Shown: positions 50,347 to 59,795, counted from the first letter of the stretch. The stretch: 64,000 bases of DNA from an uncultured Muribaculaceae bacterium (GCA_910588245.1 CAJUQP010000001.1:196204-260203); one strand, 5' to 3'. Numbers and translations are program-made. The notes: generated from the letters alone by a model not told the origin.

Positions 50347-52455
50347 ATGAACAAACTAAAAATCGCAATGAGCTCAATGCTTTTGCCAATCGTGTTGACA
50401 GGATGCGGCACAGGATCTCAGTCTTCCGAGAAAGTGATCGAGAAACCCGACATCAAGACCACCGATGGATTTTTCGCCCCTGAGGTTCTTGAGGCATTCG
50501 GGAGGATCTCCGAAGTCGCTCCCTCTCCCGACGGTACAAAGATTATCTTCACTCTTGCCTATGAGGATATCCAGGAAAACAAGGCTAACGCCGAGATATA
50601 TTCCATGGACGCCGACGGGCAGAACATGAAAAGACTTACGACCACCGCGCCTTCTGAATCAAATCTGCAATGGATAGCTGATGGCACCAAAATTGCCTTC
50701 CTCCGCAAAGATGACGCTTCTAAGAAAATGCAGATTTTCGTAATGAATGCCGATGGTTCGGATGTGAAACGGGTGTCTGATGTTGAGAACGGCATAGAAT
50801 GTTTCGTCATATCTCCCGACGGAACAAAAATCATCTACGGATCCCCGGTGAAAGCATTCAACAAGGACGAGGACCTCTTCAAAGACCTTCCCCTCACATC
50901 CGGCCGCGTTGTAGACGACCTTATGTATAAGCACTGGGATGAATGGGTCACCGAGATTCCACATCCTTTCCTGGCTGATTTCAGTGTTGATGGCATAAGC
51001 GGCGCCGTCGATATAATGGAAGGGGAGCCTTTCGAATGTCCGATGCGGCCTTTCGGAGGCACGGATGCGTTCGCTTGGTCGCCCGACAGCAAGACACTCG
51101 TCTACGTATCGCGTAAGCTCAAAGGTCAGGATTACGCATTCTCTACCGACAGCAATCTCTATCTCTATGACCTTGCGTCGAAATCAACAACCTGTCTCAC
51201 TGAGGAGATCCCCGGCTACGATACAAATCCGGCATTCTCGCCCGATGGAAAGTCACTTGCATGGCTCTCTATGAAGACTGCGAAGTTTGAAAGCGACAAG
51301 AAGCGTCTGATGATCCTTGACATTGCTTCGAAAGAGAAACGAGACCTCACGGAACAATGGGACTACTGGCCCGAGCAGATCGCCTGGTCAAAGAACGGCG
51401 ACGCTATATGGTTCGCAGGTTATTATCAAGGGGTTGAACCGATTTTCAAGATAGATGTCAAGACCTGCGCCATTGATACTGTCGCCATGGATGTCTGCGA
51501 TTTTTCGACTGTCACACCCGTGGCCGACAACGCGGTCCTCACTCTCCGGCACTCCATGAGCGCTCCAAACGAGATATGCCTTGTGCGAACTGATAATAAA
51601 GAAGTAAAGGAACTCACATCCGTCAACAAAGAACTGCTGTCGCAACTCAAACTCGGAGAAGTCAGAAAAGTGATGGTACCCACCACCGACGGCAAAGAGA
51701 TGTGCACATGGGTTATCCTGCCCCCGGATTTTGATCCGTCAAAGAAATATCCGGCGCTTCTTTACTGTCAGGGTGGTCCTCAGCAGGCTGTAAGCCAGTT
51801 CTGGAGCTATCGATGGAATTTCATGATAATGGCAGCTCACGGCTACATAGTGATCGCACCCAACCGCCGTGGCCTCCCGGGATTCGGAACGGAATGGAAC
51901 GAACAGATCTCAGGCGATTACGGAGGTCAGAATATGAAAGACTACTTCTCAGCTGTTGATTATATGGCAAAGGAGCCGTATGTCGATGAGAAGCATATAG
52001 GTGCCGTGGGAGCAAGCTATGGTGGATTCTCTGTCTACTGGCTCGCCGGACATCATGAAAACCGCTTTGCCGCGCTCGTCGCACATGCCGGCATTTTCAA
52101 CCTCCAGTCGCAGTATCTCGAGACTGAGGAGATGTGGTTTGCAGACTATGATCTCGGAGGTCCCTTCTGGGACAAGAACAATGCTGTGGCGCAGCGCACA
52201 TATTCAAATTCACCACATCTCTATGTCGATCAGTGGACAGCCCCGATACTTGTTACCGTCGGAGAACTCGACTACCGCATTCTTGCCTCTCAGGGCATGA
52301 TGGCTTTCAATGCCGCGAAAATGAGAGGTCTTGAAGCAGAGATGCTCGTATTCCCTGACGAGAACCATTGGATTCTGAAGCCTCAGAACGCTATCCTCTG
52401 GCAGAGGGTGTTTTTCCGTTTCCTCGACAAATATCTCAAGGAAAACAAAAAGTAA
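50347..52455 (+). CDS. S9-family serine peptidase, lipoprotein
   Basis: The 702-residue protein has a lipoprotein signal (SSMLLPIVLTGC) followed by a TolB-like beta-propeller with repeated SPDGTKI/SPDGKSL blades (about 45-430). The catalytic alpha/beta-hydrolase domain follows: nucleophile GASYGG (Ser557), acid near LVTVGELDYRI and His in FPDENHWILK. This is the prolyl-oligopeptidase/acylaminoacyl-peptidase family, which cleaves short peptides entering the propeller. The envelope location follows from the lipobox. It is monocistronic with a strong terminator. Confidence 0.92.
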   Translation: MNKLKIAMSSMLLPIVLTGCGTGSQSSEKVIEKPDIKTTDGFFAPEVLEAFGRISEVAPSPDGTKIIFTLAYEDIQENKANAEIYSMDADGQNMKRLTTTAPSESNLQWIADGTKIAFLRKDDASKKMQIFVMNADGSDVKRVSDVENGIECFVISPDGTKIIYGSPVKAFNKDEDLFKDLPLTSGRVVDDLMYKHWDEWVTEIPHPFLADFSVDGISGAVDIMEGEPFECPMRPFGGTDAFAWSPDSKTLVYVSRKLKGQDYAFSTDSNLYLYDLASKSTTCLTEEIPGYDTNPAFSPDGKSLAWLSMKTAKFESDKKRLMILDIASKEKRDLTEQWDYWPEQIAWSKNGDAIWFAGYYQGVEPIFKIDVKTCAIDTVAMDVCDFSTVTPVADNAVLTLRHSMSAPNEICLVRTDNKEVKELTSVNKELLSQLKLGEVRKVMVPTTDGKEMCTWVILPPDFDPSKKYPALLYCQGGPQQAVSQFWSYRWNFMIMAAHGYIVIAPNRRGLPGFGTEWNEQISGDYGGQNMKDYFSAVDYMAKEPYVDEKHIGAVGASYGGFSVYWLAGHHENRFAALVAHAGIFNLQSQYLETEEMWFADYDLGGPFWDKNNAVAQRTYSNSPHLYVDQWTAPILVTVGELDYRILASQGMMAFNAAKMRGLEAEMLVFPDENHWILKPQNAILWQRVFFRFLDKYLKENKK

Positions 52456-52484
52456 TTGTTTTTACTCATACCTCAAACAATTCC

Positions 52485-52519
52485 AAAGCCGGTCTGGAAA
52501 AACCAGACCGGCTTTTTTT
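52485..52519 (+). terminator. Intrinsic terminator of the S9 peptidase gene
   Basis: AAAGCCGGTCTGG (52485-52497) pairs with CCAGACCGGCTTT (52503-52515) around a five-A loop, followed by a T-run. This is a classic rho-independent terminator. Confidence 0.95.
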
Positions 52520-52617
52520 ATCGCACGGATCCATTTATATAATATACATTATCGTATTTTTGATTTTCTCCGGCAAATTAATCATGTTTTCCCATCCACC
52601 CGTATTGTAAAATTCGC

Positions 52618-52625
52618 TATCTTTG
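52618..52625 (+). promoter_or_regulatory. -7 element for feoAB
   Basis: TATCTTTG at 52618-52625, about 30 bp before the feoAB ATG. No TTG at 19-21 bp was found, so a weak or activated promoter is possible. Confidence 0.5.
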
Positions 52626-52655
52626 CATCGCTATCTAAACTGAATTTAAATAACA

Positions 52656-55103
52656 ATGCGGCTATCTGATCTTAAGCCGGGACAGACCGGTGTGATTACT
52701 AAAATATTAGGCCATGGAGCATTTCGCAAGCGCGTCATGGAGATGGGCTTCGTGAGAGGCAGAAAAGTGAGAATGGTACTCAATGCCCCTCTTCAGGATC
52801 CTATCAAGTACAGTCTTATGGATTATGAGGTGTCTTTGCGTAGAGCTGAGGCGAATCTCATAGATATTGAGCCTCTCGAGGAATGGGAAAAGACAGACGG
52901 TACTGATCAACAGTCAGGCGTCAGGAATTCCGGCGCGGACATATCCGGGAAAGTGGCCAAAGACAAAATTATAAACATAGCTCTTGTTGGTAACCCTAAC
53001 TGTGGAAAAACGTCTCTATTCAATCTTGTGTCAGGCGCACATGAACATGTTGGCAATTATGCAGGGGTCACTGTCGGAGCAAAAGAGGGTTCGTTGAAAT
53101 ACAAAGGATATCTTCTGAATATAGTCGATCTTCCCGGCACATATTCCCTTTCCGCATACTCGCCGGAAGAACTGTATGTGATGAGATATCTCAAAGAGGA
53201 GACCCCTGATGTGATTGTCAATGTGGTCGTGGCTTCAAACCTTGAGCGAAATCTATATCTTACAACAGAACTTATAGATATGAACCGAAGCATGGTGATA
53301 TGCCTCAACATGTATGATGAGCTCGAACGAAGCCATGCCGTGCTCGACTATGAGACATTGGGGAAAATGCTCGGAGTGCCTATCGTGCCCACGAAAGCAT
53401 CTACCGGATGGGGCGTCGACAATCTGCTCGACACTATTATCCAGGTATATGAGATGAAGAATCCTGACACTCGCCATATCCACATAAAGATGCGTCCTGA
53501 AGTCGAGCAGGGTGTCTCCGCACTCAACGACAGCATGAAGGAGGATACGAATGTCACCCACAGGTTCTCTCCGCGCTATCTCGCGATCAAGATGCTTGAA
53601 CGAGACCCTGAAGTGGAGCACATACTACAGGATTACCCGGGCTACACAAAATGGTGTGACATACGCGACCGCGAGGCGGCGAGGATTGAGAAAGAACTTG
53701 GCGACGATCCAAACTCTGTGATCGCTTCCGAGAAATACGGCTTTATTCAGGGAGCGCTCGCAGAAACGCTCAAGAATGGAGAACGCGGTGAAGAGGAATC
53801 AACAAGGATAATCGATGCTTTCGTCACAAACAAGCTTTTCGGATTCCCTATCTTCCTTCTTGTGATGTGGCTGATGTTCTGGGCTACTTTCCAGATCGGG
53901 TCATATCCTATGGAATGGATAGAATCTGTCGTCAGCTGGATCTCGACAGCTGTAGGACAATATATGGCTGACGGGCCATTGAAAGATCTTATCCTCGATG
54001 GCGTCATAGGAGGTGTGGGGGGTGTCATCGTATTCCTGCCTAACATCCTCATTCTCTATGCTTTCATCTCTTTTATGGAAGATTCGGGCTACATGGCCCG
54101 CGTGGCTTTCATAATGGACAGGCTGATGCATAAGATGGGACTTCACGGCAAATCGTTCATACCCTTGGTAATGGGATTTGGCTGCAACGTGCCGGCTATA
54201 ATGTCAACAAGAATCATCGAGAGTAAGTCAAGCCGTCTCATAACGATCCTCATCAATCCTTTTATGAGTTGTTCTGCGAGAATCCCCATATATGTCCTGT
54301 TGGCAGGCGCGTTCTTCCCTGCCCACGGCACCTGGGTGTTCTTCGGACTGTATCTGCTCGGAATAATAGTCGCAGTGCTCACGGCAAGGATGCTCAGGAG
54401 GTTTTGGTTCAAGAAAGACGAGACTCCTTTTGTCATGGAGCTTCCCCCTTACCGCATTCCCACGGCCAAAGCCACGATGCGCAACATGTGGTCGAAAGCA
54501 CGCCAATATCTCAACAAGATGGGTGGAGTGATCCTCGTGGCTTCCGTCATTATCTGGGCTCTTTCCTATTTTCCGAGATACGATGCCTCTGAGGTGCCCG
54601 CTTCATTCAAGGAGAAAGCGCTCGCGGAGAGGCCTCAGACCACACTTGACGATTCGGATCCAGAACGTCTCGAGCAACTGATAGTAAATGAATACCAGCA
54701 GGAACACTCAATATTGGGATACATAGGAAAAGCTTGCGAACCTGTTGTCAGGCCTATGGATTTCGATTGGAAAACGTCCTGCTCCCTGCTTGCCGGATGT
54801 GCCGCGAAGGAGGTCGTGGTCTCCACTCTTGGCGTGCTGTATGTCGGTGACGATGATGCCGAGGCTCTTTCAAAGAGATTGACAATCCCCTCCCCTGTGA
54901 CCGGGAAAGCACCTTTTGATCCGGCCAAAGCTCTCGCCTTCATGGTCTTTGTCCTTCTCTATTTCCCATGTATTGCCACTGTCGTGGCTCAGGTTAAAGA
55001 GACTGGGAGCTGGAAATACGGAGCTTTCTCGATCGCCTACAACACGGCGATCGCATGGGTTATGTCGTTCGTGACCTATCGTATAGCTCTGCTTTTCATG
55101 TGA
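52656..55103 (+). CDS. feoB: FeoA-FeoB fusion ferrous iron transporter
   Basis: The 815-residue protein fuses an SH3-like FeoA domain (1-75: LSDLKPGQTGVITKILGHG, MEMGFVRGRKV) to FeoB. FeoB begins with a GTPase domain: VGNPNCGKTSL (G1, 111-121), DLPGTYSLSAYSPEE (G3) and LNMYDELE (G4). The membrane part has two Gate motifs (FLPNILILYAFISFMEDSGYM and GFGCNVPAIMSTR) and about ten helices. It imports Fe2+ across the inner membrane. The promoter lies just upstream, and ygbA follows after 24 bp. Confidence 0.96.
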   Translation: MRLSDLKPGQTGVITKILGHGAFRKRVMEMGFVRGRKVRMVLNAPLQDPIKYSLMDYEVSLRRAEANLIDIEPLEEWEKTDGTDQQSGVRNSGADISGKVAKDKIINIALVGNPNCGKTSLFNLVSGAHEHVGNYAGVTVGAKEGSLKYKGYLLNIVDLPGTYSLSAYSPEELYVMRYLKEETPDVIVNVVVASNLERNLYLTTELIDMNRSMVICLNMYDELERSHAVLDYETLGKMLGVPIVPTKASTGWGVDNLLDTIIQVYEMKNPDTRHIHIKMRPEVEQGVSALNDSMKEDTNVTHRFSPRYLAIKMLERDPEVEHILQDYPGYTKWCDIRDREAARIEKELGDDPNSVIASEKYGFIQGALAETLKNGERGEEESTRIIDAFVTNKLFGFPIFLLVMWLMFWATFQIGSYPMEWIESVVSWISTAVGQYMADGPLKDLILDGVIGGVGGVIVFLPNILILYAFISFMEDSGYMARVAFIMDRLMHKMGLHGKSFIPLVMGFGCNVPAIMSTRIIESKSSRLITILINPFMSCSARIPIYVLLAGAFFPAHGTWVFFGLYLLGIIVAVLTARMLRRFWFKKDETPFVMELPPYRIPTAKATMRNMWSKARQYLNKMGGVILVASVIIWALSYFPRYDASEVPASFKEKALAERPQTTLDDSDPERLEQLIVNEYQQEHSILGYIGKACEPVVRPMDFDWKTSCSLLAGCAAKEVVVSTLGVLYVGDDDAEALSKRLTIPSPVTGKAPFDPAKALAFMVFVLLYFPCIATVVAQVKETGSWKYGAFSIAYNTAIAWVMSFVTYRIALLFM

Positions 55104-55127
55104 ACCATACCCTCCATTGACCGAAAA

Positions 55128-55436
55128 ATGACAGACAAGATAGAAAGAGAGAAGAGAGTAGTTGAGAAGATGATTCGCATCTTCTGCCACCATCATCACA
55201 ACACCGCGTCTGCCGAACTTTGCGATGATTGCGACAGGCTTCTCGACTACTGTCGCATGCGCCTTGACCGATGCCCGAAAGGGGAGTTAAAGTCAAGCTG
55301 CAGAAAATGCGAGATACACTGTTACTCCCCTTTGATGAAACAGAAGATAAAGGCTGTGATGAGATATGCAGGCCCGAGAATGATCCTCTATCATCCGGTC
55401 GATGCCTTGCGTCATATGATCTCCGAACTAAAATAA
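55128..55436 (+). CDS. ygbA: YgbA-type (nitrous oxide-stimulated promoter family) small Cys-rich protein
   Basis: This 102-residue protein has seven cysteines and a histidine run (IFCHHHHN), with CDDCDRLLDYCRMRLDRCP and CRKCEIHCYSP. The pattern matches the YgbA family, linked in E. coli to nitrosative stress. The Cys/His layout suggests binding of metal or an iron-sulfur cluster, which is inference. Location directly after feoAB fits an iron or NO connection. A terminator follows at 55450. Confidence 0.85.
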   Translation: MTDKIEREKRVVEKMIRIFCHHHHNTASAELCDDCDRLLDYCRMRLDRCPKGELKSSCRKCEIHCYSPLMKQKIKAVMRYAGPRMILYHPVDALRHMISELK

Positions 55437-55449
55437 TGAAATAAAACAG

Positions 55450-55484
55450 TGGCGGCGAAATCTCAATATAGTGTTTCGCCGCCA
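55450..55484 (+). terminator. Terminator after ygbA
   Basis: GGCGGCGAAA (55451-55460) and TTTCGCCGCC (55474-55483) form a 10-bp perfect stem with one further T-A pair outside, followed by an AT run. It separates feoAB-ygbA from the GNAT gene. Confidence 0.8.
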
Positions 55485-55503
55485 TATATATATTCACAAC
55501 CGT

Positions 55504-56034
55504 ATGAGTACAACCGATTCCTGCCACATCGCCTCGATTCGCAAGGCTACGTCTGCCGACATCCCGGAGATATTGAAAATAATGGATTCTGCGAGAGCCT
55601 TCCAGAGATCTCTCGGATTCGTGCAATGGAAAGACGGATATCCATCTGTGGAAATAATAGAATCCGACATCTCACAGGGAGGGGCAAGGGTGTTCATTAT
55701 CGACGGGATTATCGAAGCTTACGCATTTCTCGCCTTTGGAGATCCGGCTTACGATGAATTACCCGATAACCTGTGGAAATTTAAAGGCAACTATGGGGTG
55801 GTTCATCGGCTGGCTGTATCAGACCGACACAGGGGACATGGAATATCATCAGCGATATTCCAGATGATCGAATCAGAATATCGCCGTGAAAATATCTGGA
55901 TCGTAAGAGTCGATACCGGAGAGAATAACATAGTGATGCGGAAAATAATGGCTCGCAATGGATATTCTCCATTAGGATTGCATAACTTTATTTGGGGGCC
56001 GCGACTCGTTTTTGAAAAACGTATATTCCCGTGA
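55504..56034 (+). CDS. GNAT-family N-acetyltransferase
   Basis: This 176-residue single-domain acetyltransferase shows IRKATSADIPEILKIM at the start, VHRLAVSDRHRGHGISSAIF as the acetyl-CoA-binding motif (R-x-x-G-x-G/S), and the C-terminal NIVMRKIMARNGYSPLG. The substrate is unknown. The ATG at 55504 is chosen; an extension to 55471 would run into the preceding terminator. Confidence 0.88.
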   Translation: MSTTDSCHIASIRKATSADIPEILKIMDSARAFQRSLGFVQWKDGYPSVEIIESDISQGGARVFIIDGIIEAYAFLAFGDPAYDELPDNLWKFKGNYGVVHRLAVSDRHRGHGISSAIFQMIESEYRRENIWIVRVDTGENNIVMRKIMARNGYSPLGLHNFIWGPRLVFEKRIFP

Positions 56035-56099
56035 TGCCTCACGGAATCATCATCTTTCCCGACTACCGGCTATCTCAGGAGAGCCATTATCGCGTATAA

Positions 56100-56282
56100 T
56101 CACATATTACCTCTTGCTATCATCGACATGACCAGACAACAGACGGCTATCGAACTTGTGAGGAGAAAAGTGACGAGGTGCCGCATTGTCTTGCTCTCGA
56201 ATCTGCGGTTGACATAGGGTTCAACGATATGCGAGCCTGCGCAATAGGCCATTAGCAGTAGGAAACTGTTGTAAAATCCCAT
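56100..56282 (-). CDS. Small two-helix membrane protein, copy B
   Basis: This 60-residue protein has two hydrophobic segments (YNSFLLLMAYCAGSHIV and HLVTFLLTSSIAVCCLVMSM) around a polar turn containing EPYVNRRFESK. The turn matches EKWINRRYPAD in the gene just upstream, so the two are paralogues. Orientation and function are unknown. It starts 31 bp after the stop of copy A. No known small-protein family was recognised. Confidence 0.6.
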   Translation of the reverse strand: MGFYNSFLLLMAYCAGSHIVEPYVNRRFESKTMRHLVTFLLTSSIAVCCLVMSMIARGNM

Positions 56283-56313
56283 TTCTTATGATAATTTAAG
56301 TTTTTCGATTAAT

Positions 56314-56499
56314 TCATGTCCTTGGAATAAAAGTGTCGACACACCACCACGCCGCAACCACTATGACAAACCAACTGATCCACATGAGCGATTTGGCGAG
56401 ACGGTCGGCAGGATACCTCCTGTTTATCCATTTCTCTACCAGGACTTGGGCCACAACCAGAACAAATGCAGAAACCAATATGATTAAAAATCTGTTCAT
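56314..56499 (-). CDS. Small two-helix membrane protein, copy A
   Basis: This 61-residue protein has two membrane helices (FLIILVSAFVLVVAQVLV and LMWISWFVIVVAAWWCV) around VEKWINRRYPADRLAK. It shares the layout and the core V-E-x-aromatic-[IV]-NRR-aromatic with copy B. It is first in the two-gene unit. No clear promoter element was found. The conserved turn suggests a real, selected protein rather than a chance frame. Confidence 0.6.
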   Translation of the reverse strand: MNRFLIILVSAFVLVVAQVLVEKWINRRYPADRLAKSLMWISWFVIVVAAWWCVDTFIPRT

Positions 56500-56632
56500 A
56501 AACGATTATTTGTTTTAAATATGAAAGATTTTGATTGTTTAGTGTTAAAAACATTCTTCCAGATTTCAACATTTATCTGAAGTGATTGGTTTACGACTTC
56601 ATTCATTATAACCATGTTTATATCTACTTGCC

Positions 56633-56700
56633 ACACGACATACGACAGAATAGCCCGGGAATCTGATCAGATTCCCGGGCTATTCTGTCGTATGTCGTGT
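56633..56700. repeat. 68-bp perfect palindrome, probable clpC terminator
   Basis: The left arm (56633-56666) begins ACACGACATACGACAG and the right arm (56667-56700) ends CTGTCGTATGTCGTGT. The 34-bp arms are exact reverse complements with no spacer, and the centre is TGATCA. It begins 14 bp after the clpC stop on the minus strand. As RNA it would form a very long hairpin, so a terminator role is likely, though no U-run follows. Confidence 0.8.
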
Positions 56701-56714
56701 CTGAACACTCCTTG

Positions 56715-59306
56715 TCAGTCGTTGTCAGCCGGCTGATCGGCGACTTCAGGATTGAACTTCAATGGCTCATAGGTGGCTGTAGGTTTCTCATCACCCTCAC
56801 CGTATGAGACTGTGATTGTCCCCCCTATCTGACCCTCGGCATTGAGTCTGAGCATGACTTCCGCAAGCTCGTCCTCAAGGTATTTCTGAAGCGAACGCTT
56901 CAGCGGCCGGGCTCCGAAATTCCGGTCATACCCCTTTGTGGCAATGAAATCCTTAGCCTCATCAGTAAGGACAAGTTTGAACCCAAGTTTCTCAACTCGC
57001 TCGAAGAAATCCTTAAGCTCAATGTCGATAATCTTGAAGATGGATTCCTTTTCAAGCTGATCAAACATTATTATATCATCCACCCTGTTGAGGAACTCAG
57101 GGGAGAAGGCCTTGTTGAGAGCCTTGGATATAACACCATGGGCCTGTTCTTTGGAGACAGTCTCTGTGTTGAATCCGATACCTCCCCCGAAATCTTTAAG
57201 CTGTCTCGATCCCACATTGCTCGTCATGATCAATATGGTATTCTTGAAATCTATCTTGCGTCCGAGGGAATCTGTAAGACGGCCCTCGTCCATAACCTGC
57301 AGAAGAAGATTGAACACATCGGGATGAGCCTTCTCTATCTCGTCGAGAAGCACCACGGAATAAGGATGACGGCGCACTTTCTCTGTCAGTTGGCCCCCCT
57401 CCTCGTATCCGACATATCCCGGAGGCGCTCCGACAAGACGTGACACGGTGAATTTCTCCATATATTCACTCATATCCATCCTTATCAGCGCATCCTTGGA
57501 ATCAAATAGATACTCCGCGAGTTTCTTTGCAAGATGGGTCTTGCCGACACCGGTCGGTCCGAGAAACATGAAGACTCCAATCGGCTTCTCCGGATCCTTC
57601 AGACCTATACGGTTGCGCTGAATCGCCTTCACTACTTTCTGGATAGCATCATCCTGACCGATGACAGATCCTTTCAGGCTGCTTCCCATCTTGAGAAGGC
57701 GTGAACCCTCAGCCTGGGCTATGCGCTGCGTAGGCACTCCTGTCATCATGGCAACAACCTCTGCCACCTTGTTCTCGTCCACCTCCTGACGCTCGCTGTC
57801 AAGACGCTTTTCCCAGTCAGCCTTTGCACGGTCGAGTTCCTCTTTCTTTTTGGTCTCCTTGTCGCGCAGCGAGGCTGCAAGTTCGAAATTCTGTGCCTTG
57901 GCAGCTGCATATTTTTCCTGAGTTGTCTTGTCGAGATCTTTCTCAAGCCGCTCAATCTCCTCAGGAACCACGATATTGGTGATATGCACACGCGAACCGG
58001 CCTCGTCAAGTGCGTCAAGAGCCTTGTCAGGGAAATTTCGATCGCTGACATAGCGCTCGGTCAGATCGATACATGCCTGCAGGGCATCATCAGTATATGT
58101 CACGTTATGGTGTTCCTCATACTTTCCTTTCACCTGCTGGAGTATCTGGAGCGTCTCCTCCGGTGTGGTAGGCTCAACCATCACTTTCTGGAATCGACGC
58201 TCAAGAGCACCGTCTTTTTCGATGTTCTGGCGGTATTCATCAAGTGTGGTGGCGCCGATACATTGTATTTCACCTCTCGCAAGTGCAGGTTTAAGCATAT
58301 TGGCGGCATCCATCGAGCCGGGGGCGCCTCCGGCACCGACAATTGTATGGATCTCGTCAATAAACAGGATAATGTCCGGATTTTTTGAAAGCTCATCAAG
58401 CACAGCCTTGATTCGCTCCTCAAACTGGCCCCTGTATTTTGTGCCTGCAACCATCCCGGCCATGTCAAGCCCCACGACACGCTTGCCAAAAAGCACACGT
58501 GATACCTTACGCTGCACAATGCGCAGGGCAAGGCCTTCGACAATCGCCGACTTACCTACTCCGGGCTCTCCTATGAGCACAGGATTGTTCTTTTTCCTTC
58601 TTGACAGGATCTGCGCGAGACGCTCTATCTCGCGTTCGCGACCCACCACAGGATCAAGCCTCCCTTCTGAGGCTGCCTTTGTCATGTCATAACCGAATTT
58701 ATCAAGAGCCGGCGTGTCGTTGCCACCCTTTCCTCCTGTCGGCTTCTTTCCGAATTTAGGAGATGAAGCGCTTTTGGAGGTATCATTGCCTTTGAAAGGC
58801 GATACCTCCTCATCATCTTCATCCTCGCTGAATTCCGGCCCATCGGTAGGAGCGGCAGCTTCAGAAAGATTCTGTATTGATATATCAAAATTAAGATACT
58901 TCTCTTTTAATTCCTTAAGAAAACTGCTGTCCATGGAACGCTGGTCATGTATAAGGGCCAACAGGATATGCTCGCCCGATATTGACACCGCGTTCATCTT
59001 ACGCGCCTCCGACGTGGCAAGCTGCAGATGTCTTATCGCTGAAAGGGATATCTTGAATTGCTGCTCAAACAAAGTCGTGGTCTCAGCCGGAGCCTCCGCA
59101 TTGGCAAGATAATTCTCAAGCTCCCTCGTCATCTCTTCGACAGGCACTTGCAGCTGGCGCAATATCTTGAACGCGTATCCGTCTTTATTACGGAGAGCAC
59201 CGAGCACAAAATGTTCGCTCAGGATAGCTGGCGACTGGAAGTTGCGCATCTCGACAAGTGCTGTCTCCAGAATCGGACGGAATTTCTTTGAAAAATCGTT
59301 CTTCAT
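56715..59306 (-). CDS. clpC: ClpC-type AAA+ protease-associated unfoldase
   Basis: This 863-residue Hsp100 ATPase unfolds proteins for ClpP. It has two N-terminal Clp repeats (ILSEHFVLGALRNKDG and ISGEHILLALIHDQRS), a long low-complexity acidic/Gly-Lys linker (about 150-200), AAA domain 1 with GEPGVGKS, a middle region with a UVR-like motif (AKAQNFELAASLRDKE) typical of ClpC, and AAA domain 2 with GPTGVGKT and YGRNFGARPLKRSLQ-like C-terminal sequence (GYDRNFGARPLKR). The ATG at 59306 is preferred over the preceding TTG. No CIRCE element or clear promoter was found upstream. clpP is not in the window. Confidence 0.95.
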   Translation of the reverse strand: MKNDFSKKFRPILETALVEMRNFQSPAILSEHFVLGALRNKDGYAFKILRQLQVPVEEMTRELENYLANAEAPAETTTLFEQQFKISLSAIRHLQLATSEARKMNAVSISGEHILLALIHDQRSMDSSFLKELKEKYLNFDISIQNLSEAAAPTDGPEFSEDEDDEEVSPFKGNDTSKSASSPKFGKKPTGGKGGNDTPALDKFGYDMTKAASEGRLDPVVGREREIERLAQILSRRKKNNPVLIGEPGVGKSAIVEGLALRIVQRKVSRVLFGKRVVGLDMAGMVAGTKYRGQFEERIKAVLDELSKNPDIILFIDEIHTIVGAGGAPGSMDAANMLKPALARGEIQCIGATTLDEYRQNIEKDGALERRFQKVMVEPTTPEETLQILQQVKGKYEEHHNVTYTDDALQACIDLTERYVSDRNFPDKALDALDEAGSRVHITNIVVPEEIERLEKDLDKTTQEKYAAAKAQNFELAASLRDKETKKKEELDRAKADWEKRLDSERQEVDENKVAEVVAMMTGVPTQRIAQAEGSRLLKMGSSLKGSVIGQDDAIQKVVKAIQRNRIGLKDPEKPIGVFMFLGPTGVGKTHLAKKLAEYLFDSKDALIRMDMSEYMEKFTVSRLVGAPPGYVGYEEGGQLTEKVRRHPYSVVLLDEIEKAHPDVFNLLLQVMDEGRLTDSLGRKIDFKNTILIMTSNVGSRQLKDFGGGIGFNTETVSKEQAHGVISKALNKAFSPEFLNRVDDIIMFDQLEKESIFKIIDIELKDFFERVEKLGFKLVLTDEAKDFIATKGYDRNFGARPLKRSLQKYLEDELAEVMLRLNAEGQIGGTITVSYGEGDEKPTATYEPLKFNPEVADQPADND

Positions 59307-59764
59307 CAATATATGAATGTTTTTGTCTTTTCTCTATGTTTGCGGCCTCTTTTATTAAAGAAAACCGGAATGTTATAAATAATACGCTATTTATTAGAGA
59401 TTTGTTGCAAATGCCGTGCCAATTTTATATCCAATTCCAAAATTAATGTTAAGACACCATCCCATATTTCATCCAACTCTAAAGATCATTATTAGCATAC
59501 AGTTTTGCAAGACATTGCGTATCAGTATTATAAATAAACAATAATTCAGCTGCGCCAAACCAGTGCCGTCGAGACGCCGCAAATAGCAATCCTCATAATA
59601 AATCTTAGACCGGAAAATATCCAAGCCAACAACGCCAATTATCCTCCGGCATCCAGCGCAATGCCGATTGCCATACGTTAGTCATCCGTAATAATAGTCT
59701 TCCGCCACACCATCCGCGCGGGGAAGCGACCGATATTCCATGGCGAAATTTAATAAATATTAGC
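59307..59764. other. Gene-free region between clpC and gyrA
   Basis: This stretch of about 460 bp is the divergent upstream region of clpC and gyrA. No open frame, tRNA or strong repeat was seen. The clpC promoter should lie here but no good TTG/TAnnTTTG pair was found on the minus strand. Confidence 0.5.
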
Positions 59765-59795
59765 TTGGCCATATGAACAAATTTTATTAACTTTG
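59765..59795 (+). promoter_or_regulatory. Bacteroidetes-type promoter of gyrA
   Basis: TTG at 59765-59767 and TAACTTTG at 59788-59795 are 20 bp apart. The leader would be about 70 nt. Confidence 0.8.

Noticed and set aside
59307..59450. CIRCE (HrcA) operator for clpC
   Set aside because: The TTAGCACTC-N9-GAGTGCTAA dyad is not present.
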